64,000 nt of DNA from Dimorphilus gyrociliatus (lineage: Eukaryota > Annelida > Polychaeta > Dinophilidae), in assembly GCA_904063045.1 (NCBI GenBank), contig CAJFCJ010000019.1, positions 920,570 through 984,569 of the forward strand. Direction: 5' to 3'. The position numbers were made by a program, and so were the translations under genes. Position 1 is the first letter of the stretch. Every line of letters begins with the position of its first letter. Shown piece by piece: positions 35,979-49,500 of the stretch. The notes under the pieces were generated by a model. That model had not been told where the DNA came from and made no database searches. It saw only the letters and a program-made list of their open reading frames with translations.

Positions 35979-38900
35979 ATGATTTTTGGAGAATATGTGC
36001 TTGTTTTTATGTTTGCAACTTTAAATCTAGTGAATTTGGAGCTGTATACGAATAAATGGGCGGTAAAAATTGAAGGAGGAGAAAGAAAAGCTCGTAGTCT
36101 CTGTGAAAAACATGGATTTAAATATTTAGGAAAGGTTTGTTATTCGCTTAATAAAATTGTTTTGATTTGGGAAAGAATTATATAACGTTCTGTTTCATTT
36201 GTGCATGAGAAATAATTGATCAATGAGTTTTTTTTCCAATCTCTTGAAGGCTTTTTAGAAAGACAATATGGATTAAATAAAGCATGCACGTCACCCATTT
36301 GTTCCGTGACGTTTGCTTAATCCAAGTGCACGAAAAAAGAAAAGTCTTTTTTGTTCCTCTTTTTCATTCTCTCTTTCTTTTCCCATATGTATTTATATTA
36401 TATTTAAAGAAGTTTATAAATAACACAAATTGACTTTATTACTACTATCTGCTATAGAAATTAACAAAAAAAGAGTAAATATTCTTTCAACAAGATGTAA
36501 GAAATAACAAAAAAAAAAAAAAAAACAATTAATTTCATGCACATGTTATTTGATCATAAGACTTAATCAGCCAGCTTTGTATATATATATTTATATATAC
36601 AATGTGTAAAAAGCTATACAATTTATATTCTGTGTTCTCTTTATTATACTATAGTTTTATATTAGGACACGCTTTATATGTATCTTGTTTTAGACGACTT
36701 TCCTTTTCTATACCTACATAAATCCTGATATATATTAATTATGAAAATTTAGATGATTAAATGACAAAAGAATCTGAAGGATATGATCTATCAAAGTTCT
36801 GTTTGCTATATTTATTTCTATATATATACATATATATTTATAGAAATAAAAAATACATTAAGAAGAATCCCTATAGTACATTATATATTAATTATAAAGC
36901 GTAGAGGTTTTAATAGAGATAAGGAAAATTAAAGAGGACACCTGGGGAAAGGAGAGAATGAGGAAAACTTTGTTAAAGAAGATATCGGACCTTTGAATTA
37001 ATTTAGACTCGATTTTTTTATTGTAGATTTTAACCATTAAAATATTTCTCATCTTTCCCGTCTTTCAGATATTCGACGATCACTATCATTTGGAACATAA
37101 GAAAATTGTAAAACGGTCGCTTTCAAGTAGTCATCATATGCATAGTTCTTTAGAAGAGGAATTTGAGGTTGGTATAAAAATATTGATTTTAATATCGTCT
37201 AAACAAGTAAAAGAACGGACATAAATCTTTAAGTACATAAGAAAGGATATTTTTTTTATTTTACATTATACAATATACCTAAAGGACTTTAGGGACAGTT
37301 TTGTTTTTTTTTTGTTTTTCATATTATTTTGTAGTTTAAAAATAGAATTTATAGGCCTTATAAGTACTATTAAATATTATCATTTTCATCATGTTTATAT
37401 TACGGAGAATATATTATATATATAGTAATAAATCTCCTTTTTCTCTTCCTCCTGTTTCCATTTAAACTTTTCCGGAAAGTAGGAAGGGTAAAAAAAGTTA
37501 ATATTTTCTCTAATATGTAAATTTGACAACTTTGAATAAAGTAAACAAAGAGAATATGTGAGAGAAGGAAAAAAATCTGTTGAAGAATGGATCTATACAG
37601 TCTAAGCAAATAAAAAAAAATGAAAATATGAATATAATTAAGTGTTATTAATTTCGTACTTTTAAAAGAAAGTAATCCCTCTTTTATATAAACTGTACGT
37701 TATAAAATAGTCACATGTTTCTCTCCTTATTCTATATATCTACACTGTTTATAAATACAAACTAGACTAATTAATTGAGTTTACTTTTTATACATCAAAA
37801 TTAAAAGACGAGCAAGCTGCAGAATGATAATAATTTCCTCTTGATGTTGGAGAAGGATTGTAGCTAAATATTTGCTATATCTTTAATTATTTAAAAACGT
37901 GTCAGTTTCTTTATTCTTCTTAATAATACCTAAATCCTGCTATTTAAACCTTTCAATAGGGCTGATTATGGCAGTTATTAAACATAAAGACTATTTATTC
38001 ATTTTCTTTGTTTTAACTGTTTTCAGGTGAAATGGATTGAGCAGCAAACAATTAAGAGTAGAGTTAAACGTACAGTAAAATTAAATGATAGAAAATGGGA
38101 TAGAATGTGGTACTTGGTAAGTTAAAATGTTCCTTATTTCAATTCTATCTGTTTTATTTTTCGTATAGAAGATGATATTATTAATGAAGAGAGCTACTTT
38201 AGATATTTAATAGGGTGTAAACTTGTCACAATCCGTTTTTACTTCCTTAAATTAAAAACCGCAACTCGGGAAACGTTGAGGAAAAGTAATTTATGTGATT
38301 TTTTTTTTTATATGCTTTTCCTCTCTGCTGTTAATCTCGTTAAAGGAGATAATAAAAACCAAGCGAATCCTTATTTACACTGTTATTCCGTAAGATTCAT
38401 CCTACACACATCACTGAAAGCTTTTATCCTTTGTAGGAAGATCTTTTGTATAATTTTTTTTTAAAAATCTCTCTTAGGAAATTTTTTCCTTTTAAGTATT
38501 ATTTCTTTTTAAAGAACAAAATTCACATAGAAGAGAGAAAGAGAAAGAGAGAGAAAGAGAGATTCATTGGTTTTAGATAGATTATATTACATTTTTACAC
38601 TTCCTCAAGTACTCGTTAAACTTCCGAATCGAGCTAAATGAACGCGAATTGATAAGAATAGAAATTCTGTATATACTGTATAACCCATATAAAGATATAA
38701 ACACTTTGAAATATTAACATAGAGTTATAGTCACGTAGATTTGTTGAATCTAACTGCTAGATATTCATTTCAAATAATTATTAAAGCATTTTTCATCATA
38801 TAATTAATAATCGTACAAGTCGTGTGAGATTATAATTATAACCTTTACAAAAGGAAATACTGCGAAACAGCTTAGACGATATCAGGATAATAAAATCTAA

Positions 38901-41900
38901 TAAAAAATTCTAACAAGTATAAAGTATACATTTATGTAAAAGTTCATTAGCCAGCGTTTCCCATAATATACAAATACGTATGCATCAAATAATGTATAAT
39001 TCATGAATTCATAATAACCTTTGTTCTTAAATGGGGTTAAATCCTTAATATATAATATTATATTATATATGAAGCATTTGTACTTGCGGTATATACTGAA
39101 AAAAAAATTTTATACCGCAACTACTAAGGTAATACATTAAGTTGATTGATTATCTTGGTTCTGAAAAGTGTAATTTATCGGCTTTTATTAATTATAGAAA
39201 GATAAGGGAGTTAAAAATAAGGGAAAAAAAGCAATGACAAAGAGTATTTTGAGATAAATCGATAATAGTTAGAATACAATAATAATGATAATCATAATTT
39301 AATAATAATTGTACAACTTTCGATATCTATTGTTAAAAAAATTCTTCTATATTCTATTCTCGTTTTTTATTATTATCAATATTTACCCTTTTCTTTGTCC
39401 TATTTATAGAATAGAGGTAAGGGATTGGATATGAATGTACAAGAAGCCTGGGCGATGGGTTATACAGGAAAAGGTGTAGTCGTTACAATCCTAGATGATG
39501 GAATAGAGCGGAATCATCCTGATTTGAAAGATAACTATGTGAGTAGTTTTTCACTTTTAACATTTTTATGTACAGTATATCTTTTCATAATGCATTACGC
39601 ATACTAATAAGTAAAGTAAAAAACAATATACTAATATAAAAAAAGTAGTGATTTCTCTAAATTTTAGGTAAATAGAGAATATTAGAATTGCTTTTTTTTT
39701 CTCTTCAACTTTATTAAGTTGACTTTGTAAACACAATTTCTACTTTACACAGTAAAAATTTTTCTTTTTTTTTCTTTTTATAAATATCTACTTCCTGTTA
39801 AGACTATATTGTCAATAATCTTTGAAGTAAAAACAGCTAGAATAAAAGAAGAATTAACTTAGAAAATAGCATTTTGCTTTTAAATTATTTTGAGCTTAAT
39901 TGATTCGTTTATAAATTTTGACTAACTCTTTTCAAGAGGTGTTAAATTCTCAATGATTAAAAATGTTGTTTTTTTCCCCTCCCCCTCACCATTCTTAATA
40001 ATTAATAGATTATGTTATTGCTATATTTATCTTCTACAGGATCCTAAAGCAAGCTACGATGTTAATGATCACGATTCAGATCCAATTCCTAGGTACGATT
40101 TTGCCAATGAGAATAGGCACGGTACTAGATGTGCCGGTGAAGTTGCAGCCATTGCAAATAATACAATTTGCTCTGTGGGAATTGCCTATAAAGCTTCGAT
40201 TGGCGGAGTTCGCATGTTAGACGGTGATGTAACTGATGCCGTTGAAGCGCAAAGCTTATCCCTAAATCCTCAGCACATCGATATTTACAGCGTTAGCTGG
40301 GGACCAGATGACGATGGAAAAACAGTTGATGGACCAGCAAAGTTGGCCCTAAAGGCTTTTACCGACGGCGTTCGAGTTGGTAGAGGAGGGTTGGGGTCTA
40401 TATTCGTTTGGGCATCGGGTAACGGGGGACGTGACAAAGATTCGTGCAACTGTGATGGTTACACAAACTCTATTTATACTTTGAGTGTTTCGTCTGCAAC
40501 AGAAAATGGAAGGGTACCATGGTACAGTGAAGCTTGCTCTTCAACTCTTGCCACTACTTACAGCTCCGGCGGATCTGGTGAAAAACAGATTGTAACGACA
40601 GATTTAAGAAAAGGTTGTACTGAGACACATACTGGTACTTCCGCTTCAGCCCCATTGGCAGCCGGAATTGTTGCTCTTGCTTTACAGGCTAACAGCCAAT
40701 TAACATGGAGAGATATGCAGCATATAGTTGTTTTAAGTGCAAAACCTTATAAATTAAACGCTCCCGATTGGAAAACAAACGGAGTAGGTAGGCGAGTATC
40801 GCATTCTTACGGCTATGGCATGATGGATGCTACAGCCATGGTAAAATTATCTCAAAATTGGACCAACGTTCCGGAACAACAGCGTTGTGAAACACCATAT
40901 CTTAATGGCTCTAAGTCATTTTCCAAAAAATCGACTTTAAGCGTCTCCGTTCAAACGGACGGCTGCGGTCGTGTCAACTACTTAGAACACGTACAAGCAA
41001 TTGTCGAACTCTCAACCAGTTGTCGGGGAGAAATTTCTATCAAGCTAAAAAGCCCTAGTGGAACAGAGAGTGTGCTTTTAACCAAAAGGCCTAAGGACAA
41101 CTTTAAGAAGGGTTTCAAGAATTGGGCTTTCATGACAACACACTCCTGGGGTGAACTTTCCCATGGTTTATGGACTCTGAAAATAGATTCAGGTAACGCT
41201 GAGGGCAAGCTAGAATCGTGGAAGTTGGTAACTTGGGGAACAACCACTCCTCCATATCAGAAACCAAAACAAGAAACGTCAGGTTTGTACAACATTTATA
41301 AAGATTATTTCGGACGGATTGCGTCATACTCTAATTTCGAACACGATGTTTCGAAAAGTCCATTCCTTATCGCTCAAAAGCCTTTTATACTAACACTAGT
41401 CTTAATCTTTGTATTTCTAACAACATGTTAACTATGTATATCGAATGTTATAAAAGAAAATACCAAAATGTAAGGGAATTTTGAATATCATAGAAAGAAA
41501 CTGTAGACTTTTATTTGGAGTCGCACAATTAAAAGTTTATTTGCATGCTCTAATTCATAAAATACGATTGATTCGAATTTATATACATTCATATATTTTC
41601 TACTGTTGTTTACTTAAAGATAATCAAATTTATATATATATTTATATATATATATATATTTTGTTAACAAATTTTCATCGAGAACTCACCGCTAATATTT
41701 TATTGTCTATTTTAAATGATATATCTTTTGCGTATGTCTTTTTTTTTTTCCTATTTTCTCTATTTCTCTTCTTCTCTCTCTTTTACGCATTTCATCTACT
41801 AAACAAGAGAAAATAATATATAGAATAAATAAACAAAAAATAAACAAAAATACAAAATAAACAAAAATACAAAATATCTTATTTGACCTTTGATACGATG

Positions 41901-43105
41901 ATTTTAAATATAAATCCAAACTGGTGAGTCCGTAATTATAAACAGAAAGTTAGATTATTTTTTTTTTCTTCCATTTTTCATCCTTAATTACAAGTAAAAA
42001 GAGCATGAGTAATTTCTTTCTTCTCTTTTTTTATCATATATACATATATAGTGTACATACATTTTTTTTTAGTTAGATAAGTCGCAAAAACAAAGATATA
42101 TTATCTATATAAATTTTATTTATACTACAGAATAACGTATACTTTTTGTTTATCTACTTAACCTTATACGTCTTTGTTTTTGTGTTTTTTGTTCTAGTAT
42201 TATAAATAGAAAAAAAGTGGAGTAAAGTACTTATTTATGATACATTTTATTATTTTTATTATAGTTGAATATTAAAATTAAGTGCACAGTATAGAAAAAA
42301 ATTCAAAATTCCATTAAAAATCTGTTAGTTGAACTAATCTTAGATTATATAAAGTATATATATACATATTTTATTTCTTGTTTATATTGCATGCTATAAA
42401 ATAACAGTAGTTGATTATAATTATATTATAAATATAAGTAAAATTTAGGGTTTTAAAGGATCAACTTACAATTTTAGCCAAAATTAAGACAATTAAAATA
42501 AATCTATGAATTATTAAATGGATTTTAAAGTAAGATTAGTAGTTGGTCCTTTAACCTCGAAAAAACTTATTATTCTATATCAGTACAAGCAACTAATGAA
42601 TAATTTGCAATTTTCAGTACCAATCTGTCACGAAGGCGAATATTTTTTAGAAGGCTACTGCTATAAGCAATGTCCTGTTAACTTTTACGAAATGAATACG
42701 ACCTCTTCCACGAATTCAACTGGCTCTTGTTTGCCTTGTCATAAATCCTGTCAGCGTTGTAACGGAGAGCTAGAATCAAACTGCATACAGTGTAAGGATG
42801 GTTGGAAATTAACAAACGAAACCTTTTGCACTCATTTAGGAAAATCTATAAACTCTTTTGCAGTTCTAGTTATACAGGAAAAAGATTGGACAAAAATAAC
42901 AATTATGTCAATCATTTTCGGAAGTGTAGCTCTTACTATTGTAGTTATTGCACTAGTGATAATCGTAATACGAAAGAAACACGGTAAAGGCGAATATAAA
43001 AACTATGATCAAGATGCGGGTAATCCCCTTTTAAGTAATGGACTATCGGATGGTAATGAATTCGCCTATTTTGACGATGTCGAGAAATCTGCGGCTCCGA
43101 TTTAA
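35979..43105 (+). CDS. FURIN: Furin-type proprotein convertase, long isoform 734 aa
   Basis: Exons 35979-36134, 37069-37167, 38027-38116, 39410-39538, 40040-41282, 42618-43105; total 2205 nt. Signal peptide, then a prodomain ([23 protein letters not shown]) with an internal site IVKR|SLSS and the autocatalytic site RVKR|TV. The S8 protease has all catalytic parts: Asp in ILDDGIE, His in RHGTRCAGE, oxyanion Asn in ASGNGG, Ser in [11 protein letters not shown]. The P domain ends near [11 protein letters not shown]. The last exon encodes cysteine-rich furin repeats ([25 protein letters not shown]), one TM helix and a cytosolic tail with acidic FDDVEK and NPLLSN elements of the kind used in TGN/endosome sorting. 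It processes precursors at R-X-K/R-R in the secretory pathway. Poly(A) signal at 43154-43159. PACE4/PC5 are alternatives but the tail fits furin best. Confidence 0.95.
36135..39409 (+). other. Long furin introns 1-3
   Basis: Introns of 934, 859 and 1293 bp, far above the 50-80 bp norm, interrupted only by the small exons 37069-37167 and 38027-38116. They are AT-rich with short TA runs and a 17-base A run near 36510. No further exon or nested gene is supported. Confidence 0.5.
41283..41431 (+). CDS. Alternative 3' end of furin: read-through short isoform (621 aa)
   Basis: If the donor at 41282/41283 (AG|gtttgt, weak) is not used, exon 5 stays open for 49 more codons to TAA at 41431. The added tail starts [10 protein letters not shown] and ends with a hydrophobic stretch [16 protein letters not shown], typical of a tail anchor or GPI-attachment signal. 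AATAAA at 41824-41829 could polyadenylate this form. It would lack the cysteine-rich repeats, the TM helix and the sorting tail of the long form. Confidence 0.55.
41432..42617 (+). other. Furin last intron / short-isoform 3' UTR
   Basis: 1.2 kb of AT-rich sequence with a TA run near 41634-41660 and AATAAA at 41824-41829. It would be 3' UTR for the short form and intron for the long form. No ORF of interest. Confidence 0.5.
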
Positions 43106-43528
43106 GATATTCTGTGATAAATATAGGTATAAATTTAGCGATTTCATAAGGAAAATAAAATTAACTATAAAAACATGACAATGTAGCTCAAAAACAACAT
43201 TTCTACCTTAATTCTTTACCATCTCTGTTAAATGACGAATGCTTGAAAAACAAATTTTTGGCACTTTAATTGAAAAGCAGAACAATTTTCAACTATGACT
43301 TTATTTTAAAAAAAATGGTAAAACTTATGATTTCATTGTCTGTATTAATCGTTATAAATTGTTTTATTTTTTCTTTTTATATAAGCTAAATATGACAACG
43401 TGTATCTATATCCAAATACTATACTGCAGTTTTAGTAAGACCGTTGAAATTCTATTCCATATGTTTTAGCTTGTTTTTTATTTTTTAAGAAATCTGTCTA
43501 AATATACATTGAATATATAGATATACAG

Positions 43529-43560
<32 letters not shown>

Positions 43561-43615
43561 CAGTATATATCTTATGCATAAAATACAATATACATTATTA
43601 ATATATACAACTGTA
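43106..43615. other. Furin-EEF2KMT convergent gap
   Basis: Furin 3' UTR with AATAAA at 43154-43159, then AT-rich DNA with a TA repeat (43528-43570) close to the EEF2KMT stop. No gene seen. Confidence 0.5.
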
Positions 43616-45106
43616 TTATTTCTTATATATCTTCAATATTTCAAATTTAGCGGTTCTGTCGTAAAGGAATATCTCATCACAATTAGCTGGCGATAACAAT
43701 TGGAATAAAAGTTCACTTTCATCTGAAATTTTTAAACAATTTAATAAGAGTAACGAATATCTTGGTAATATTTACCTAAAGTCTTCTTAAAAAGCTCAGA
43801 GGTATCTTCATTCCTTATTGTTGATGCTATAAATATTTGACAATTTTCATTAAACTTTAGTAGAATGTTTAAAATGTTTATTAAAGGTTTTATTATTCGT
43901 AGATCGTAGACAACATCTATAAGGAAAGAAACAAAAACAATAATATAAAAAATATAATAGTATAATTTAATTACAGTTGATGACCTGTAGCTAAAACGAT
44001 GTCCGTGGTTAGATTATCACATTTATCAAGGGCTTCCCAATCTAGTTTGTTCGCTCTGCAGGGAGTTTCTAATTACAAAATAAAATAAGGATTTATTGAA
44101 TAAATAAATAAAAATATGCAAAGAAAAAAAAATCAGCAGAGATTGTAGAATACCTGAAAAATTCAATTTAAAATTTTCCTTAATATTATCAAGAACTTCT
44201 TCATTACAATCCGTAAACGTAAAGTTAATTTTACTATTTATCTTTTGCAAGAATATCCCAAGAAATCCTATTCCAGATCCTAATTCTAGAATTTGTTTAT
44301 CATTTACAACATTTCTCATTTCTTCTGTTAAAAGAAATTCGGCAAAGTATAAAGCTGCTGGCCAAGTTCTCAGTCCAGTAGTTCCCTTCGATACTAAACT
44401 TGTCGATTCCCTTAGCGTTACATATTCATTTCCTGGCTAACAGAATTTCATTTAGCTATAAAGCATTCTCAAATAGAGAATTTTTTTTATATAAACTTGG
44501 TAAATAACCTAAATATATATATATAAAACTTACTATTTGGTAAGAAACAAAAGTTCTATCATCGCTATCATTCTCCGAGTTTAAACAATATTGAAATTTT
44601 TCATAAATACTATTTTCTACTTCAATATTAAAAGATTCCAGCTTGAAAAGAATAGGAAAAAAATTAAGAAGAAGAATTATTAATAACAACCAAACATCAT
44701 TTGATGTATATTTTGTATGAGTTTCTTTATCAATCATATGTGGATTGCTAAGAGCTTTCTCTAATATATTATGAATATATTTTCTAAATATATTTACATT
44801 CTATATGGTATACATATGTAAACAAAAGAAACCTACTTTATAGATTAACTGTTTGCAAAAATTCCTTAAATAGGACTTATTCGGAGGATATTTTTCCATT
44901 AACCGATGATTTAAAGATACATTTAATATTCTTTCCTGGATATCTTCTGTAGTCCAAAATTCATCCGTTACCTAGATATATAAACAGAGATTATTCGATT
45001 ATCTTTTACAATATATTCCTAAATTAATAACCTTATTAAAAATAGTTTTGACGGATATATTTTGAAAGAAATGTTTACTAATTTCGTTGAGGATATTTTC
45101 GGACAT
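43616..45106 (-). CDS. EEF2KMT: EEF2KMT (FAM86) protein-lysine methyltransferase, 310 aa
   Basis: Seven minus-strand exons: 45106-45032, 44971-44837, 44641-44534, 44436-44154, 44068-43985, 43916-43776, 43722-43616; phases 0,0,0,1,1,1; 933 nt in all. The N-terminal family region includes YPPNKSYLRNF, matching HPPSVKYARCF of the human protein. Then RESTSLVSKGTTGLRTWPAALYFAEF and the SAM-binding motif I LELGSGIGFLG, followed by FTDCN, KLDWEAL and TDVVYD. This is the seven-beta-strand methyltransferase that trimethylates one lysine of elongation factor 2. The exon 3 acceptor at 44641 was preferred over a longer open frame (44456-44737) because it aligns with the family and has a pyrimidine tract. 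The donor at 43984 (gtcatc) is weak. Human length is about 330. Confidence 0.93.
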
Positions 45107-45679
45107 TTCGTTTAACAAACAACTTTAACTTAGTTCCTTTAGTTTGTCATTAAGTTACGGTTCTCTAGGGATTTAAAGTTTAATCTTTAAACCATATGCA
45201 ATACGATATTGTATCGATATTTACAATCGTTTTTAATTTTTCGTAAATCGGCTTGTTTACTCGATATAACTATTATTAGTGGATTATTAACATCTGTTGC
45301 AGTTTAGCAAATATTACAATTTACTCCAAGTTAGATTTCTGAACTAATTTATATGTCTTTACAGTCTTAGATAATAGATCGTTTGTTAATTGAGTTTGAA
45401 TATTTCTCAAAAAGAGGAAAATAAAACACATGTACAAGCAGACGACGTTATATATATATAACTTTATATCGCTCAGATGTAGTTTTATATATAAAATTTT
45501 ATTTTTTAAAAATAATTATAATAGTGTAATTTATTAATTAATTAGAAATAACACTTTGTATACTGTATATATAAACATAGAAGTTAGTTGCACATATATA
45601 AAAACTAAGATAGATGTCACTGCTGATAGTCTGAGAAGGTTCAACGCAAGAATTACAAAATATTCTTATTCTCTTTACA
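45107..45679. promoter_or_regulatory. Divergent promoter region EEF2KMT / NTPCR
   Basis: 573 bp between two start codons pointing away from each other. TATCGATA at 45212-45219 equals the DREF-binding element known from insects; relevance here is uncertain. (TA)n near 45451-45460. No coding signal. Confidence 0.5.
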
Positions 45680-46429
45680 ATGGCGCAAGCATCTAGAATA
45701 AAACATATATTTATTACCGGACCTCCAGGTTTGTTATCATTTCGCTTAAGTGTGACTTTAAATAAACTTTTTACAAATAGGTATTGGAAAAACAACACTA
45801 ATTCGACGAGTACACGAAGAGTTAACAAAGAAGAACATTAAATGTAGAGGCTTCTATACAGAAGAACTTCGAGAGAGAAGTGGTCGTATTGGTTTTGATA
45901 TTGTAACTTTGGATAACGAAAGACAATCGCTAGCCCGACTTAGGTAGTCTATTGAAATCTGTACAACTATAAAAATGTATATACCATGCCATGTTTTTGT
46001 TAGTTCCTTATGTCCTGCCGAAAAAGGACCTCAAGTAGGTCGCTATACGGTGAATTTAAGGTCTTTTGAATCATTAGCTGTCGACTCTCTAAGTACGAAT
46101 GGGGTAAGATAATATTGCTGTTAAACGTATGATTAACCTTTGTTAAGTCTTGGTATATACTTCTCTTTCAGAACAAAATTTGTATCGTTGACGAAATTGG
46201 GAAAATGGAGTTGTTTAGCGAAAAATTTAAGAAAGCTGTAACTGAACTTTTCAAGCAGGACCTAATTATTTTAGCAACAGTTCCTGAAAAAAGATTTGGT
46301 TCATCTTTAAATTTTGTCGAAAACTTATGCAAACGTTCCGACGTGAAACTAATAACAATAGCTAGATCTAATAGAGATCAAATGGTTTCAGAAGTTTTAA
46401 ATTCACTACTATCTATGAGCGACTTATAA
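45680..46429 (+). CDS. NTPCR: NTPCR, cancer-related nucleoside-triphosphatase (THEP1 family), 189 aa
   Basis: Exons 45680-45728, 45781-45943, 46004-46103, 46172-46429 (phases 1, 2, 0; 570 nt). Walker A is GPPGIGKTTLI, split by intron 1. Then GFYTEELRERSGRIGFDIVTL, VGRYTVNLRSFE and the Walker B-like IVDEIGKMELFS, all as in human NTPCR (190 aa). It hydrolyses NTPs to NDPs; the cellular role is not well settled. The gene is complete, head to head with EEF2KMT and tail to tail with TDRD5. Poly(A) signal immediately after the stop codon at 46432-46437. Confidence 0.95.
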
Positions 46430-46431
46430 AC

Positions 46432-46470
46432 AATAAAGGAAGCAAATTCACTCAAATAACATAATTTATT
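46432..46470. terminator. Facing poly(A) signals of NTPCR (+) and TDRD5 (-)
   Basis: AATAAA on the plus strand at 46432-46437 and on the minus strand at 46470-46465. With cleavage 10-25 bp downstream, the two transcripts would end within a few bases of each other or overlap slightly. Confidence 0.65.
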
Positions 46471-46556
46471 TCTTCTATAAACTTAATAGTAGAAAATGGT
46501 TTGGTTTTTTACTCTTTTTTGGCCAGCTGCTATTTAAATGCTTGCCAACAGAAATA

Positions 46557-49500
46557 TTAATAATGCATATAACGCATGGGTTGAACCATTCTTGAATAAG
46601 GTGAAGTAGGGAAAGGAACTGTTGGTTGCCTGAATGGAAAGTTTCGTGGATCTATTGCAAAATTCCATTTTAGCATATCATGTTGAATTTGATTCATATT
46701 GGATATGCCCATTTGAGAAAATTGGTTCATAAAGTATGCTGCTTGTTGGGAATTGACACAGCCTCCATATTTGCTAAGGTCATTACGTTGAGGCATCATT
46801 GATAAATCAGCAAGATTCGAGTCTTGCGTACTGGAGGTAGGATCATTTGTTTCAGTAGTAGAGTCTAGTTCAGTGATTTCCAGACCAGGCTCTTCTGCAG
46901 GAGTTTCCTGCATATTAATATACCTTTCGTTTGCTTTCTTCTTTCTAAGTTCACTGGAGAGAATTTCTTCAAAGCCATATAAGCATTCATTCATTTCTTT
47001 TACTTCATCAGTTAATTTTTGTCTCTTTTGAGGACTGCAATCGTCTTCTCTCAGTCGTTTGCCGAAAATGTCTTGTTCACTTTTAATTATATTCATGTAT
47101 CGGTCAATATCATCGTAAAGTTTATCATGTAAGTCTTTATAAGCTAGTTGTGCACACTTTATAAGGTATGAGCTACAATTAACAAAAATCATTATTTTAG
47201 GAAGATCTTCAAATTTATAAAAAAAGTTTTCATCTTTGCTGTCTCCAGTCTCTTTAGAAATTTTTTCTAATATTCTGCAGTGTCTCTCAACCGACATTAC
47301 CAAGGTTCTACTATCAAATTTTTTACGTAGTTTCCTAGATGTCTCTTGAGTTATCATTTTAGATAAATCTTTTTCAGAAATGTAAGACGTTAATTCGGCA
47401 TCAAAAATAGCTGTTAGAAGAATTTTAACCAAAAAACCTCCAATATTCACGTGTCTAATTTCAATGTTATATTCATTTTCGTCATTTAAACTGTTAACTT
47501 CTGGACTTTCAATGACTTCAACAGCACCAAAGTGAGTTTCACTAATTCCGCTATCAAACATTCTCCTTGGAGTTATTTCGGCCAGTTTCTTCTCCAACAG
47601 CAGATCAGTTACTAAAGAAGTAAAGAAAATTAATCTAAATTAAATGCTGATAAATGAACGACTCGCTACAAACCTGGCATATGCTTATCATCGCCGATCA
47701 CACAGTATATGACATTATTATCATTAACATATCGTACTCCACAGAAAACGACTTTTGTTTGTACATAGTTTAAAAATACTTCTTTGGCTTCTTTACTCCA
47801 GTACCCTCCTACTCCTTTTACTCCAAATAAGCAAGCCCTTAGGGCTTGAGCTTGTAATTGCATAAAACGAGTTGTTATGTGACATACATTTTTTATCTCA
47901 ACAGAGGAAATCTCTCCGTAATCAACAAAGTAAATAGAGACTACTTTTGTAGATTTGACATCCAGTACGGTACCTCGCTGCCAATCTCCCTCATGATATG
48001 CAACACAACATCTTCCAGTTACGATATCTTCATTCTTCATTCTATATTGCTCTCTATTGATGGAATTGGTGTAGAAAGCTTCCAGTTCATCCATTAATGT
48101 TTTCAGAGCAACTGTCGTTCTCTCTCCCCATATTTGCAGCCAAAAGTGGGACGGATTGAGGACCATACTCACTTCAACATAAATGCTTTCAGCTTTTGAA
48201 GGAAGTGGTGCTTTTATGGAACGATAACAGGTACCAATGCGCGGTACATCTGAAGGTAAATCTCGTGCAAAATGGCAATAAACCCTCTTTAATTTCCTCT
48301 GTGGTTGAACATATGATTCTTTTGTATTCAAACAAATTTTTTCACGTCCATCATTCAAGTCAATCATTATTACAAGGCTATTTCCAGCTAGCTTAAAGAG
48401 ATCTCTAAAGCTGTTACACCCGTAGTCTTCTAAGTAAATCCTTGAATCATATCTTTGTTTATAGGCCTGACAGAACTCTTCAACTGTAAGACATTCGACC
48501 TTGGTCATAGAACGAACAATTTCAACCATTCTGTTTTCAAGAATTTCAATTGGTAGAATTTGATCATTCACTTGGATTGTTTCATTTGCAAATGAACTTT
48601 CACTTATTGTTCGTGGAGGAGATTCGTTCAACAAAGAATGACTTTCTGCAGAATTTAGTGAAAACTGGCTTTGTCCTAAGCTCGACAATGAAAAATTGTG
48701 AGTGAGCTTCGATGAAGAAAAGCTATCGCTAGCTTTCGATGAAAAAAACGTTTCACTAGATACTTTAACTTCTTGATCAGAATCTTGGCTATCGTCGAAA
48801 GATGTATTTACTAATACTTTGTTACGAAGCTGTTTTTCATCAACAGAGACTTTGACTTTACTTGAAGGATCTAAAATTGAGGTTTAGCATTTTAAATTTT
48901 GTTTCTAATGCTCCTAAAAAAAACTATTATAACAATTATAATAAATGAACACATTTCACACACTCAGTCTAACATGGAACAATGAATGAACACTTTTAAA
49001 CTTAGGTACTAGAAACCAAAAATAAGAACTAGAGTAAATTGCTAAAGAGTTCAGTTATAATTATTGTAATGATTATGTATTAAAAACCTTGTTCTGATAA
49101 GATAAGCGTTTCAAATATTAAATATTAATAACAATACAATAGCAATAATGGTAAGAATAATATTAAATTTAAGTTAAAGGGGCAAATTTTTTTTATGAAA
49201 TTTTGAATTTATCACTATATTGTCGTATATTTGTTTATAAATCGATTTTCGGGGATTATGAAGGTGCTCTCATATCAACAATAAATCAGAATCTGTTAAG
49301 AAAAGTATATTTTTTTTTATTAAAGCAAGAAAATTAGCTTTCACTTTTTTTTTATCAAATTAAATTATTCTCTTTTGAATTGTAATAAATCTTAATAAAT
49401 TATTTTAAATTTCGGTGTCATATTTCTGACTATTGCTACCTATAGGTTCTCAAAACTTGGACATTCTGAAATTTATACGACAACTGAAAAGAATAAAAAA

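Noticed and set aside
36135-39409. Possible nested gene or alternative first exon of furin in its long introns (for example an open frame at 38276-38464)
   Set aside because: The frames are AT-rich, lack splice-consistent joins to the downstream exon and show no signal-peptide plus prodomain match.
44456-44737. Open minus-strand frame starting MIDKETHTKY within EEF2KMT, with a hydrophobic run
   Set aside because: Its upstream part has no good acceptor in phase and the hydrophobic run is a T-rich splice tract read in frame. Using the acceptor at 44641 restores a gap-free match to the EEF2KMT family, so the extra sequence is intron.
45538-45828. 96-codon minus-strand frame over the NTPCR start
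   Set aside because: It is antisense to NTPCR exons 1-2, which have clear Walker A coding sequence on the plus strand.
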